From: Sphagnum compactum
Lineage: Eukaryota; Bryophyta; Sphagnopsida; Sphagnales
Length of the DNA: 64,000 nucleotides
Assembly (NCBI GenBank): GCA_965153455.1
Contig: OZ234494.1
Location: 1,426,001 to 1,490,000, forward strand
Direction: 5' to 3'
The translations under genes and the position numbers were made by a program. Positions 49,104 through 62,300 of this stretch are shown in pieces. The notes under the pieces were generated by a model. The model worked only from the letters and a program-made list of their open reading frames with translations, ran no database searches and was not told the origin of the DNA. Each line of letters begins with the position of its first letter. Positions within the stretch are counted from its first letter, which is position 1.

Positions 49104-50877
49104 GTAGGGGTGTCATAGTTTGTTGTCATTACCACATCTACCTTCAAGAAGGACCAATGGAAGAGAACCATTGGTCAATTATTTTCAAAGCCATGTTATA
49201 ACATTAAAAAAATATTTGAGGATTATGCGACAAAAGGCAATGGATAGGGAGGTAGTAGAACATATATGAAAAAGCAGAAAGAAAGTAAGATAAGAAAAGC
49301 AAGTAAGAAAAACACTTACAATGTTGATTGCAACTAAAAAACTAGCTGAAAAATAACTTATAAAACATTCAACGAGCTAATTTCATTTTAATTTAGTCAT
49401 CCTCAGTAGTTAGAAAAGCAGGATACAGATTTCATTCCAATTTCAAGGCAGGTCTGCGAGTTCACCTTCTTGGATACAAGGGTGTGAATTTTAGTGAAAT
49501 AACACAGGTGTTAAAACAAGCTCAGCAATGAGCCTCGGCTCAAATTCGAGCTAGAAGGGAAGTTGCAACATCCTTACAACAACCACAAATGGACAAATGA
49601 ACTATTGGGGTGGAATAGTTAATGGGTGGAACAATTGTAGGTAAGGACAAATAAGATATCAAGAAAAGTAGCTAATGCTGGGGTGGAACAACTAAGAGAA
49701 GGAACAACAATTATTAAGGTGGAACAACTAGGAGGAGGAACGACTTATGTTGGGTTGGAATAATTAAGAGAAAGAACATGTGTAGCTGAGGATGAACAAG
49801 AAGTCAGGAAAAATAGTTGCTACTAAGGTAAAACAACTAGGAGGAGTAGCGGGTATTGCTAATGATTAATAATGTTTTTTGGTGATGTTAAGATTGAAGG
49901 ATTTCCAATGATCCTGTAATTGCAGATGTGATACAAATTTACATGCAATTTTCCATATAGAAGTGATTGTTTTACAAATCTTTCACTATAAACATAATAG
50001 ACTGGATTAGCAATTATGCATTTTTTGGTGATGTCAAGATTGAAGGATCTCCAACCTTGTAACTCTAGAATGTCAAATGAATTTACATGCATTTTTTTAC
50101 ATTGAAATAATCAAAGTAGCACCACTGACAACCACAACAATTTGATTCAATAGTAAAGAAACTTATTTATACATTCGTGGAAATGACTCTAGTCATTTAT
50201 TTGAAAGCTAGACCATTAGCATTATGTACGATCCAAATCATCACAACAATCCCCATTATAGAAATGTATTTTCTCCATTACATCTATGCTCATCTTCAAC
50301 CCAAATGTAAGTACATTACAATAGAAAGTAGACATTTTCAACTAGTGAAGATGAACTTTCAGTTGAAGAGTAACATTTCAGCCGAAAATGAAGGGCAAGC
50401 TTAAGTTCAGTTGCCACTAGTTTGGAAGATGTAGAAGAGCCTACTTCAAGCGGTGCACCAAGTTGCAACAAATAAAATGGGGAAAACTAGACCTGTAGCA
50501 AACAACAAGCAAGATCATCCATTACTAAACTACTTATCAGAAAACACACCATTAAAATTGAAAAATAATTCCATGTTGCTTGATCCACGATTACAAATGC
50601 AAAAGTTTTGACAAATTTTTTTACTATTGCAATGTGCTTTGATTTTGTTCCATTTCACTAACGTCCTAATTGGTAAAGGGACGTTAGAATAAAAGAACTA
50701 AACAACCAAGCTGTGCACTCCTTTTGCTACAAAAAAACTTCAGCAAAAAATTTGAACCAAGGAGGTACGACTCCTTTCAATTTCTGAAACTAGGCCTTGC
50801 CTTCTTGCAAGAGATTCACACATATGCTAAAGCTTCATGCTCATGTTCCTGCGCATAGGGAGGCCCACGGGATTTAA
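49104..50877. other. Gene-free stretch with decayed coding-like fragments
   Basis: 49397-49605 encodes a protein-like frame (VVRKAGYRFHSNFKAGLRVH) with one internal stop, probably a transposon remnant. 49600-49860 repeats words like GGTGGAACAACTA and GAGGAGGAAC. Two segments sharing GGTGATGT-AAGATTGAAGGAT occur at 49878 and 50030, a direct repeat about 150 bp apart. No intact gene is seen. Confidence 0.45.
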
Positions 50878-51310
50878 GTCGGGAGGAGCCTGACCCGTGT
50901 GTGGGCAGGAGATGTACAAGGGAGTGAAAGTTGGGTCGGGGGTAACCCGACCTGTGCATGGAGAGGAGACAGACATGGGAGCGAAAGTGGGGGGGATTCA
51001 ACCCGTGCATGGAGAGGAGACGGGCAAGGGAGCGAAAGTCAAGTAAGGGGGAACTCAACCTGTGCATGGAGAGGAGACGGACAATGTAGCGAGAATCGAG
51101 TTGGGAGGAGCCCGATCCATGCGCGAAGAAGAGACGGAAGGGGGAATAAACGTCGAGTCAAAGGGAACCCAACCCATGCAAAGAGGAGATCGACGAGGGA
51201 GTTGAGGCATGGGGGTCGCGCGTAGAGAGGAGACGAACAGGAGGAAAGCTTGGAGAGGTGACGGGCAACGCAATTGTGAAAATCTAACTCGCGCAAGAAA
51301 AAGAGACGAA
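50878..51310. repeat. GC-rich minisatellite, about seven ~58-bp units
   Basis: Units contain GTGCATGGAGAGGAGACGG, GGGAGCGAAAGT and ACTCAACC/ACCCGACC words and become more diverged towards 51310. The tract is far richer in G and C than the flanks. Translated on + (50899-51225) it gives a repeat of about 19-20 residues (WRGDGQGSESQVRGNSTCA), but that is a by-product of the DNA repeat, with no evidence of a real protein. Confidence 0.75.
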
Positions 51311-53007
51311 AGTGGGCGAGGGGTAGGGGTTTCTAGGTTGATGCCGCATGGGAGATTGACGACTAATTTAAGGTTTAACAAACCTTTAGGGTTTGATAAC
51401 CAAAGATTGTTTTGCCTTGTTTTAGGGTTTTAATCTCAACCCTTGAATAAAGGTGTTTAGTTTTTTCAACGAACATGATTCCTTTGAGCATGAGATTGTT
51501 TGGTGATAGTGTAGATTTATGACATGTATCTCTGCAAAGGTGTTCGTTGATAGGATTTCCATTGCTTGAAGAGAGATAGAAAAAATGTTTGGTGACTTTT
51601 TTTTTTTGGACAATGAGACTAAGAACTTCCAGAGACCATATCTTTTTCATTTCTTGTCCAAATCCCTTGATTTAAAGTACACTCGGTGCGCCCAGAGCTC
51701 CTCTATAACTCATCTTTGGACCCAAGAGGCAACCGAGGTCTGCCCAGATCACAAAGTTCCTCTGTGTTTTTAAGTGTGCTATGACCGGCCAGTTTACCCT
51801 AGTTATTAAAAGGTTTCAGTCACCTTATAAAATTACTTTGAACATTCCCCCTGCTCTTTACAACACAACAGTTGAGTTATTGCCTAATCTTCTTGGCAAA
51901 AACTATGCACATCCAGATTCTTGAATAATAGAGTTATCCATAAAGTAACCCTGTCTTTGGTCCTCCTTTCCCACCCCTATCCCCTCTTTCAGTAGTATTT
52001 GCAAAGTAAGGAATTTTTATTAAATCTCAGTATGAAATGCACAAGGTTCGAGAATAATTATAGTAGTTGTACAAGTAGGAGCAGTGAAAATATATGTAGC
52101 ACCACTGAAGGTAGGCCTACTCAGGCAAAACGAAAGACAGGATGAAACTCAGTTTACCACAACAATTGATGGTTTTCTGAGTTTCACGTCCCATTAAATG
52201 CTAATGTACTTTTTTTTTGCAGGTTTTTTTTTGAACCTCACCCTGTGTGTGACCAAACTCAGGGTTCTGGTGCTGTGTTTTCAGTACTTTACGGATAACT
52301 CTAATAATGCTTTGACAAAACATGGGTGAATAATAATGTAGCTAAATTGTTGATTACCATATCATTTTTCAATTATCATAATTGCATGCATGTTGGATGA
52401 CTGCCACTAAATTTCAACTTAGTTTTGAATTAATTATATTTGCAAGTGACAAGCAAATTTTCCATAACTTCTACATCAATTTGCATCTTATTATTTCTCT
52501 TCAAATTAAATTTAAACTTAATTCCATTTAATTTCAATCAAATTGTAATTCAAATTGAATTGCAATGCAATGTCATTCAATATTTCCATTCAATTGGAAC
52601 TTATTAATTTCCACTTTCTTTTCATCATTTGATTGTCATTGATAGTGCACAACAACATGGAGCCCAAGTTGATAATTGACATAGGATGTGATGAACTTGT
52701 TTCTCTTTACATTTTTCTCTTCACTAGAAAAGAAGAATGTTGAGCTCAGCTTCAGCAGCCGGGGTGGAAAGAAAAAACAGGAAAAAGAAAAGCTAAACAA
52801 TTTATGAATGACAGAGGACAAATGAAAATAGAGAACTCGCATTTGTTCCCACTATTTCATCCATTTGGGGGCGGGGAGGAGGGGCGGGAGGGGGGAGATG
52901 GTTTTCCTTCATCCATTCCTTGGCCTTATCTCCTTCCCTCTCTCTGTCCTTCCTGCTTGTTTTGCTGCGTTTGCGTCTTGGTTGCGGAGAAGCGCTCCGC
53001 AGAAGCA
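51311..53007. other. Spacer upstream of NdhO, including its promoter
   Basis: No gene was recognised. AGGGTTT words near 51390-51430 are short telomere-box-like motifs. The last 200 bp are GC-richer, with a G-rich run at 52866-52896 followed by CT-rich sequence (CTTCCCTCTCTCTG), a pattern common in plant 5' UTRs and core promoters. No clear TATA box was seen. Confidence 0.4.
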
Positions 53008-56000
53008 ATGGCAGCGATGGTGGCGCTCTCGCCTGGTGTTCTCGCGCCTACTTCTCGTAATACACTTAATTTCGGTCCCACCTTTCGCTCCAAGTTGCTA
53101 TGCACCGGTCAAGCTCGCTCGCATCACCGGGTAATGTCTTTCTTTAGCTCCCTTTCTTTTCTTTCTTTTATCTCTCTCTCCCTTCCTCCTCTCCTCTTCT
53201 ACATATGCGTGCAATTTGTGCGGGCGTGTGTCTGTTTTTTTTTTTTTTCCTATTATCATTTTCTGTATTCCGAGAAAAGGGGGGGGGGGGGGGGGAAGTC
53301 CTCAGATTTTCCCTGAATCATGGCCATTTTGCAAGCAATTTTTACAATGGACCATGCAGACGAGGAAGTTTGTGCTTGGCTGTATCGTGCATACTTCGGT
53401 TGTTTGTGATCAGTTTTGAAGAACAGGGAATAAATTATTTTAAGCTTGTGATTATTGGGAACTGGATGTGCGTTTTTGCATTTCTCCTGTATTGAGGAAC
53501 GCTGAATGATTCTAGAGAAAAAGAGGACTTCTTGCTGTTAAATTCCGCCCAAGTTTTGATATATTACACGCCTTTGTATTTCCACATGTAAATCTTGTGT
53601 CTTTGAGGTTCCAGCATAGTTTGAATATGTGTTGATCACCAGTGCATTCGTCAGTGTGGAAATTGCTGCTTCTTGCAACATCCCTAAAGCAATGCCAAAT
53701 GTAACAAGGTTTGCCACAATTCTGCAAGATCAGAGTGCTCTTGATTACAGAGACTTCCTTATTCCTGAGTGGAGAGATATTCAATACCTCTTGATAGCTG
53801 GTCTATACCATACATGTTGCTATTGAAGGTCACAGAGCATAGGTGTGACTATTGCTGTTGTTCAAACCACTCCTCGGTCTTTTCTTTGTCTTCTAGGGTT
53901 GTCTCTGTCTGTTTCTTTTTTTCTTCTTTTTACGGACATGATCTGAAATCTCTATAACCTTATTATTGGGTCATCTCTTAATTCTATTCAGGTTGAATTA
54001 GATTGTAAGTATGGAGAAGATATAGTGACCACAGAGACATTTGGCTTCAGTGGTTGTATTCCACAATGTGACTGTCATAATGCAAGGTATTCTTAAGTAA
54101 ATTACAGATTTCCTCAACTTACATACCAAGTCTGGGAAGCTTTTTGTTGCAAGGATAGCTTGTAAAGTGCATATAATGTGACTGATTTTATTGTAGGTGT
54201 TGATCAATACGTGTTGAAAGCTATTCAAGGGGTACACAAGTCATGAGCTGATGTGGTTCATTTTTTCTGAAAGACTGTTTGGTTGTACAAGTATCAACAA
54301 TGATGTTTGGTGAAATATGCAGCGAAGAAGGTTAAGAGTCACAGCAGTAGAAGCTGAGCCATCATCAGTGCCTCCTCCAACTCCTGATGCAAACATCACA
54401 CCAGCTCCTAAGAAGCCTACCTGTATGTTCCTACTCTGCTCTCTTTTATGAATGCACAAGTTCCCTTTTGAGTGTCTTGGATTTCCCTTTAATATAATCT
54501 TGTGATTGCAAGATAGTCAAGTGTGGCCTAGTTTCTATGGTTAAGTTTCGTGTTCTAGAGAGATTCTTGCTTGCACAGCATTAAATTGGCAGTGACAGTC
54601 TGCTAGTTAAGCCAAAGTCAACTTTGGAGGTTGTGGAACCTGGGAACTTTGTGTAGTTTTTTGTCTTTTCCTAGACATGAAATTGGTGTACACATAGGGG
54701 TTTGAAATTCTCATTTGCTCTCATATGGTATTGTATGTTTGGTGGCAGTGACCAAAGGACAAATTGTAAGGGTTGATAAAGAAAAGTATCTTAACAGCAT
54801 AGAGGTACATGCAATATTCTCTACTCTCTCTTGAGCACACTGTGTGCTCTGAGCATAACCACATTGTTGCTTGTTTCAGTTTTGTTGACAACTGATTAGA
54901 TTGGGATTTTTTTGCTGTAAATATGCTTGCAGTATTTATCAGTTGGACATCCAACATATTTCAAAGGGCTGGACTACATTTATGAAGACCGGGGTGAGGT
55001 AAGCATGTTGTTTTCTGCTGAGATTCCAAATATACATAGGGTGGATGTGTTGAACATGCCTAACAAAGTCATGTTGCTGCAGTAACTGCAAATAAGATTG
55101 CATTAGTCTGTGTTGGATTTTCCACTTTGCCCATGTGTGTTCAGGGTGCTCACAAGACTATTTGAGGTTTTTCCTGGGGTTCAGGTTCTGGATATTAGAT
55201 TTTTTGACCATGGCGAGTATGCTTTGGTAAGGATTCAGATCCTCACATTTCTGACTTAAAGGGCTATTATTCTAGTATGGACACTGCATCCATCAGGCAC
55301 ATGAAAGGAAATGATGCAGGGAGATTGGGGGCCCTCTTGAAGGGTGTTCTGTGATTTAAGGACAGCCCAAGTGTTATGCAATGCCTGCCAAGCCAGGCTC
55401 CCTGTTGTGTAGAATCAGAGTAAACCATGCTGCTTCAAAGCCTTACAGTTCCAACCTTTCGTAACATATCTAAATGGATATGTGTGTTTGCACTTTACTT
55501 CATGACTACACAAGAATGTACAGAGAGAAAATGTACTGTTAGAACTTCTTCAGTGTATGGTACAAATCTGTGCTCTGATTGATTCGTTTGCCTTCCCAAC
55601 AAGCAGTATTTATGGCCTGTAATGAAGATGGTGATTCTAAAGAGTTGGCTGTTGTATTTTGGACATGTTTCACAGCTTGCATGGGCAGGTATACCTACAG
55701 CACCTGCCTGGCTTCCAACATATATGCTAATTAAGGTAGGAAATCCCTTGCCTTGTTATAAGTTATGGCACTTCAGTTTTCCTATTGTTACATGTGTCTA
55801 GGTGCACACTAAATGTTAAAGAAGAACAACATGAACTTTGCTGACTGACCAAGCATGGCTGAGTGTCTCTTCACATTTTAGGCTAATGTGTACATTTTCT
55901 GACTCTTACAACAGAAGAGTGTGGCTGCCCAATCTTTGCCCTAGGACTCAGAAACCCCTAGTCCCCACTTTAATTTACCCAGTAATCCCATCATGGCATG

Positions 56001-56274
56001 AGTAGACATCACTGTAATGTCTGCATGATCTAGTAGTGAATTGAACCATGAGCACTTGCAATCACAAGTCCTACTGATTTCCTTTTCATTTTGTTGTGTT
56101 TGTCCATTGATATGTTTTTTCTTTGGGTCACTAGATATTTCTGTTAGTGAGAGGGATTTCAATCTCCAGTCTCTGCTTGTTTTTTGTGTGGTCATGGTAT
56201 ATGGGTTTGAGTTGAACTTTGTAATATGGTGGAATTCTGTGCAGTCGGAGAAACTTTCATATCGGCGAATGTAA
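53008..56274 (+). CDS. ndhO: Chloroplast NDH complex subunit O, complete gene
   Basis: This nuclear gene encodes a stromal-arm subunit of the chloroplast NADH dehydrogenase-like complex, which works in cyclic electron flow around photosystem I. The exons are 53008-53130, 54323-54422, 54749-54804, 54933-54998, 55185-55226, 55676-55735 and 56245-56274. They total 477 nt, giving 158 residues, with every junction GT-AG and in phase. Residues 1 to about 45 look like a transit peptide (Ala/Ser/Arg rich, no acids). The NdhO domain follows: TKGQIVRVDKEKYLNSIEYL, SVGHPTYFKGLDYIYEDRGE, DHGEYALAWAGIPTAPAWL-type residues and PTYMLIK, ending SEKLSYRRM. The last exon encodes only nine residues and was found by its family ending (EKL-Y-RM). 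The start ATG is the one before AAMVALSPG; an upstream in-frame ATG at 52804 gives a longer leader unlike the family. Confidence 0.94.
53279..53295. repeat. Homopolymer run of 17 G in NdhO intron 1
   Basis: An uninterrupted G run lies 150 bp into intron 1. It can form a quadruplex and is a likely site of sequencing length error; it does not affect coding. Confidence 0.8.
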
Positions 56275-58029
56275 TATGTCCTCAAGTTATGGTTTTCTGT
56301 TCTGAGCCCTTGCTTCTTGCAATCCAGTCGGGCTCCTTGTGTACATTAAATCGACAATTACATCTTGCTGTAACTCTATTGCTTAATTGTTGTTTAGCAC
56401 AAGTTTGAACATGGCTCAAGTACTGGAAATTGTAGGAATTCAACAAAATGAGTGTTTCTGTTGGATGTAGACCTTGTAAAGGATGCTTCCCTGCTGGTTG
56501 AATAGCTGTTCTTAGGATCAAATGCTTGCTTGAGGTTAATGAACTCTCTAGAGAATGGAGTTTGTGTAGATCGCATAGGAGAGGTTAAGTTATTGTCTTC
56601 AGGCCAAGAAGGAAAAGCAAGATGGAGCAATGACTTCGAACAATAGATTGGTGAAGTTGATAGTCACTTTTTGTTAGTCTTGATGCATCTATTTGGACAA
56701 AAGAGCAGCTTCATGAGGTCCCAGCTTCTTTTGAATTCAGAGACTATTGAGATGCAAGCATGGCCTTAATTTGATCTCACATGTTTGTGTTTACAGACTC
56801 CAAACACAGAAAAGTCATGATTCTGGTACTGTCAACTTGAACTCAAAACTCTATTCCATGTGGGTGTCCATATGACAAATGTTTGTTTTTCTTCAGTAAT
56901 ACTATCAGCATGAACTCCTGCAATACTCACCAGTGGAAAGATTTAGGCTTCAAAGTCAACTTTCTTTCAAACTTTACCCAAAAACACTTTCACTATAATC
57001 TCATGATGATGAATTGCACAAAAATTCAAAATTTTTACCCATGCACATTGCTTTTAAGAAATCAATTTGAACAACATTTTGAGGTGAGTCCTCATACACA
57101 AGTTTGTTTTTACCCCTATTCACTCTCAGGAGCATATGGACCTCATCAACCAGGTTGAAGAATGGTGAGTTAGTTTAAGACTAGTTGAGCTTATCAGAAG
57201 AGGTGACAGAATAGATACTACTGGAATTGTAATCCCACAACGTCATGCATATTTATCAGGCAGGAGCATGTTGGGGCTACTACCAGTTTTTACTTGAGAA
57301 AGAAGGGTACCTTTTGACTCAAACAGGACACAGATCTCTGCGATTTTACATTAGACATGTCACGGAAGTGATTCCAATCTACACAGGTGATTACAGCTTG
57401 CTGCCTAGAGAGTTGGCTTTTGAGAGTATCTTTGTCTAATTCCCAAAACCATATCGCTCTGGACATTATTCTAAGCTGACAAAAGCCAGTGGTTGGCAAA
57501 TGCAAACAACAATGCCAAGACTTGCAAAGGGTGCTAGTAGCTTTGCAGGTTGAGTGTGACGACTCAGCTACCTAGATCAAACCTCTTGACAGAGAAACCA
57601 TTCCTCACCACTCTCATTTTGCACATGAGCAGTTTCCTTGAGGTTGGGGAGCTATTTCGTGATGTTAGGAAAAACATGCACATCATTTTTGAAATTCAAA
57701 ATTTCAAAACTCAAAACATGTAAAGATGACCAAATCAAAGAAGACAAAACATATGAAGATAATTAGTATAGCCTTATTGGCTTCATATTTGCCTTCCAAT
57801 GAGATTTTAGAGAGTTTCAGATTTATTTTCCCGAAAATTCCCACAGTGTGAAAGTCTTGCAAGAATTAGATGAATACAAAATAAAAATATTCTCCTCAAA
57901 TTCACTATGCATTGCAAAACTGATTCATTCATATTATTACCTTGCAGAACTTATTGTTTAGAATGTCATTGAAGAAATCCATTGTTGCCCTTTTGATCTT
58001 GATGGGTAGAAGCAAGAGAAGTAATGCAA
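56275..58029. other. Gene-free stretch downstream of NdhO
   Basis: It includes the NdhO 3' UTR. ORFs at 56883-57158 and 57245-57439 have protein-like composition but no motif I recognise and no consistent splice partners. No repeat structure was found. Confidence 0.45.
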
Positions 58030-58681
58030 TGTCAAGTTTCGACTCCTTTGACATGAATGACTTTCAACACCACTTTCAACACATGCTTTCTCCTGTTCTT
58101 GCCTCCCTTTCCCATATTTTTTTGGTTAAGGTAATTGTTTTCTATGAACCAATTTAGGCATCTTTCACACTTAGTTGCTTTAGACCCATAATTTTTTTGT
58201 CATCATTCATAACATATTAACATGTTTTAGACAACACATGACCAAAGAAAGTTCCTACATAAACCTGCAAAAGGTTTAATGACTCACAATGAATAATGGA
58301 GCAAAATGTTGTAGCCATCAATACCAAGTTGTTGCCCCCATCATTTACAAAAACAATTACTTGATGAATCAAACCAAATATTTCAAACAATGACTGCAAT
58401 TATCATGTTATGCAAAGGCCAATAATTTCATTTACTTCAAAGAACTCAATCACAATATGCATAGGCTCCCAAGTTTTAATAAAATAATTGATAACCAAAG
58501 CAAATGTGTTGACACCACCTTTGGACATCCATAAATCAAAAGAAGTAGAAACAATTGCTGCACTTACAAGTTTTGGCAAGCATGCATATCCATACACATG
58601 GTGATCATTGAAACACTTTTTCCAAAAGTTGTGAATGAGATGGGAAAAAACATGAAGGCATAAGTGTAAAGCCATTATGAC
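58030..58681 (-). pseudogene. hAT-superfamily transposase relic
   Basis: On the minus strand a frame reads SAAIVSTSFDLWMSKGGVNT, FALVINYFIKTWEPMH, two stops in tandem near 58400-58405, then in the same frame LQSLFEIFGLIHQVIVFVND, GGNNL and FFGHVLSKTC. These are the conserved blocks of plant hAT/BED-type transposases (FDLWMS-GG-DTFALV-NF, WEP.H, A-VKDEG-NL, CFGHVMSK-CQYA). Further on come KTITLTKK and, after a frameshift, KYGKGRQEQEKACVESG, matching the KTITWTKKSGKGRQEWEKAC block. At least five stops and one frameshift make it inactive. The N-terminal zinc finger and the C-terminal dimerisation domain are not visible. Confidence 0.8.
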
Positions 58682-59029
58682 AAAAGGTGATATCTATGAC
58701 TCTCTCCATGGCTAAAAACCTTAATCGTATATGCCTCAATGACTAAACAATTATGTAGTTGATTCAAATTCATTGTTTATGCCATTTAATCAACACCATG
58801 ACTATAATTGTTTATGTAAGATGGTGTTGTTTATGTCATTCTAGACCATTTTCACAACTACAATCATGGATGATCACAATTTCAAAAGATTATGTGATCA
58901 TGGTCATCAAATTTTATAATATTAAATCAAATAATAACATGCAAAAAAATCCAATGACTAAACCTTAATTTTTAAAATATAAGTTACAAATTTTTTAATT
59001 GAATTTTTTTGGTCATGTGGTAGCCTAGT

Positions 59030-59190
59030 TTAAACTTTAAAAAAATTGTCCATTTATGAATTGCCACGTGGCAACCTATTCCAAATTAAATAATTTATTG
59101 ACCATTTATAGGTTGCCATGTGGCAACTAGAGTTAGGAAGTGAAATTTTTTGGCCCAATTGTGTGATGCCACATGGTAATAAAGGCCTAG
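59030..59190. repeat. CCATTTAT / GCCA-GTGGCAAC duplicated motif
   Basis: A block of about 60 bp, CCATTTAT-A-TTGCCACGTGGCAAC, is repeated with ATTTATTGA spacing (59070-59094 and 59103-59127), followed by another GCCACATGG at 59168. The GCCACGTGGCA core is palindromic and belongs to the same dispersed word family as 37000-37560. Confidence 0.6.
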
Positions 59191-59368
59191 AAACCCTAAG
59201 CTAAGTGAGTTTGACCCAAGAGCTTAACCTAAGCCATCTACACTGAAATAAACCTAAAATAAGGTGTTAGGTAAACTATTTAAACAAGGAAGTTAGGTTA
59301 CAAGTGCGAGGACTTGAACCTTTCACCTCCATTTTGAAAGGTTAAGTCATTAACCATTGCACAACAAC
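59190..59368 (-). repeat. tRNA-derived SINE, copy 2
   Basis: Minus strand: the A-box-like TTGTGCAATGG lies at about 59354-59364 and the B-box GGTTCAAGTCC at 59310-59320. The intervening sequence (AATGGAGGTGAAAGG) matches copy 1 at 15263-15338. CCTAA-rich DNA follows on its 3' side, as in copy 1. It is more degenerate in the D-arm region than copy 1. Confidence 0.6.
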
Positions 59369-59399
59369 TTTTTATTTGTAGCATAATTGGTCACCATAA

Positions 59400-62300
59400 A
59401 GCTATAAACATTAGCATATTTTAATATAGGCTAATCTAGGTCACCTTAGGTTGACATTGGCTAATCAACATCACCCACCAAATCTAGCCTAGGTAACCTA
59501 GACTAAACTTAGGGTAAACCTAGGGTAAACTTAAACTAAATGTAAAGGTTAAACTTAAGTTAAATTTTTAAAACTAAACCTAGGTGAAACCTAAACTAAA
59601 CCTAAGTTAAACCTCAAAGCCAAACCTAGGCAAAACCTAGTGCAAATGTATTTTAATATTAGTTCCAAGGAGATGAAAAATTTAATGGCCTAATGTTGGA
59701 TTACGTCTATTTGTGATTTGTGTGCAAAATCACAATATTTAAAATTATTGACAATTCATTGATGATCATGATTAATTGTTTTTTGGGGTTATTTTTAGAA
59801 ATTTTTAAATTATATAAAATTTATTTTTCTTTTTATAATTATGAACATATTATTTCTAAGTGCATGCACTTAATCGACACATTTTTATATTATAATTTTT
59901 TTTCAACTTTTGGACATTTTATTATTTGATTGAACATGGTTTTGAAATCAAACCAGATGTGTTAAGTATGTAGTTGTGAGCCTCATCACATGACTTAGTC
60001 ATGCAATCATAAACATGATTAAGGACATGACAACATAATTAAAGCCTAGTCATAGACGCAAAAATGTTCAAGTCATAGATGTCACCTTTTGGTATAGTGA
60101 ACTAACCTTTGTAATCAAATGTTTTCACAAGTGGAAAGCACCTTATTTAACCTTTGTAAATATACAATACCAAATCTTCAAAAAACTTTTGTTGGGTTCA
60201 TTATGTTGTTTATAAGAATTTGAAACCCCAAGAAAAATGTGATTGCATTACTAGTAACTCCAATGTTTTTTTTTGTTATTTGTCAAATATGTTTTACTTG
60301 AACCACCTTTAAAGCAAAAGCTACAACTTTTTAGTAGTGACCAATTTGGGGTGTGTAAACTCAATGTGTGTTTTTAGAGGAGTGATCCCATTACATTTGT
60401 TGTACTTTATAAATCCCTACTTAATAATAAAACAACTTTTGTTCAAAACATTACAAATTGTTTGTTTGGGTTTATAGATAATGCATCTCAGCATAACGAG
60501 TTCACAATGTCAACATGGAGGTTATCATTAACAAAAAAAACCCTAGCAAATGGAGGAACAATGGTGAGGCTTTCATAATGTAGTTTGAATTTTTATAATT
60601 ACAAGTTACACAACTTCTACTACACCCACATTTGTAGGTTCAACAAACAAACATGTTTTTGACATTGGACACACTACCATTAATATTTGAAGTTGTCAAA
60701 TCAAAGAAGTTGGAGTTGATTCCACTCACATTTTTGACAACACTGTGCAAGATGGAGTTTCTTCTAGCCATTACATAACACAATTCCAACACCTTCCCTA
60801 CATCAAGAAACCTAAACCCCATCTTTTATCACACACAAGGAACAAAAACAATTTTCTTGAAAAGGAATGCAAAGGGTTAGAAGTTAGAAGGATGTTCACT
60901 TACTGTATTACATGTATTGAATAATTGATAGCTTCAAAAACAAGTTTAGACTTTAGATTTAGTAAGAGTTTAATGTGCAACACAAAAACACAAAAGCTTT
61001 CAATTGAGTAAGAGGACAATACATAACACAAAAATGAAAAAAATTCTAATTCGACAATAGGTCAATGCATAACACAAATTTTTAAAAAATATGATTCAAT
61101 AAGAGTGTAATGCACAATACAAAAGCAAAAAAAACCTGATTTTGATTCAATAAGAGTACAACCCACAAAAAAGATTCAATGTTTGCTTTTGATTTTGATT
61201 TGACAAGAACAAAATTCACAACAAGTCATTTTGAACTTTTGATTCCAATTCAACAAAAGTGCAATGCATAACAAACTATTTAGATGTTTTGATTTAGATT
61301 TGGCAAGAGCACGATGCACAACAAAATAACTCAAAACACAAAAAATAAGCCTTGGAGCTATTCATCAATAATAAAAAAACAAAACTAGATCCTTTACATT
61401 CATTAAGAGTTTACACAACACATCAAAATGAAAATGAACAAGTGGAACTCATACTTTAGCAAGGATAGGCACAAAAAGTTGAAAGTGTAACATCCCATAC
61501 AATTTGCCACACTTAGCTTATCAAATTTCATCATTACACAATGAGTGACAATGATCACAAAGCAAAAACAATTTGCACCTACCCTACATTTTTGCCATTA
61601 CTTTGTGTACTTGGGCCATCAAAACACCAAAAGCTTGAAAAATCTCAAGGTGCGTATGCATATCTTCAACCCTAAAAAGTTATAACCTTAACTTCTTGAT
61701 ATGCATAATGTCCAATTATGTCAAAATTTGTTCACAATCAACATTCTCAAAAAGGAGCTTCTTCGAATGGAGTTTTGAAAAAATGTGTTTGGTTGACTTT
61801 GAATGAGGGTGATCATGCTGCTAATGTTGGAGTTTGTGCATGCATCATGAGAATTTTTTTGACAACCCACTACTAAGTTTAAATATTTATTTTCATTGTA
61901 CTAAGTGGAAGCCCTAACATGTCCTTTGGTATTAAGCCTAACTTGGGGGTTATTGTCAATAACTTGTCGATTGCGTCTACTATTTTGTCCCCCAAAAAAC
62001 AAAAAAAACCCCCAACACCCAAATTCTTAATAGGAGATTAAAGGATTCACCAACATGTTTTAAAATCCAATTTAGGCTCACCCGCTAATTTTTTTGGTTG
62101 AAGTTTTTCTATAATTTTTTTGGAGGAAAAACTTAAGGAAGTCTTGTTTTAAAATATAAAACATGCATTTAACAAAAAGTAGCCACTTTTTCAAAATCAA
62201 GAAATAAAAAAAAGTACATTAGTTTCACCAAGGATTTTTTTCAAATCCATGGTTAATTTGAACTAAATCAAATAGTAGAAGGTAAATCACAATTTGCCCA

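Noticed and set aside
50899-51225. 108-residue ORF with a ~19-residue repeat on +, and overlapping ORFs on -
   Set aside because: These are by-products of the GC-rich minisatellite, open in several frames on both strands, with no start context or homology.
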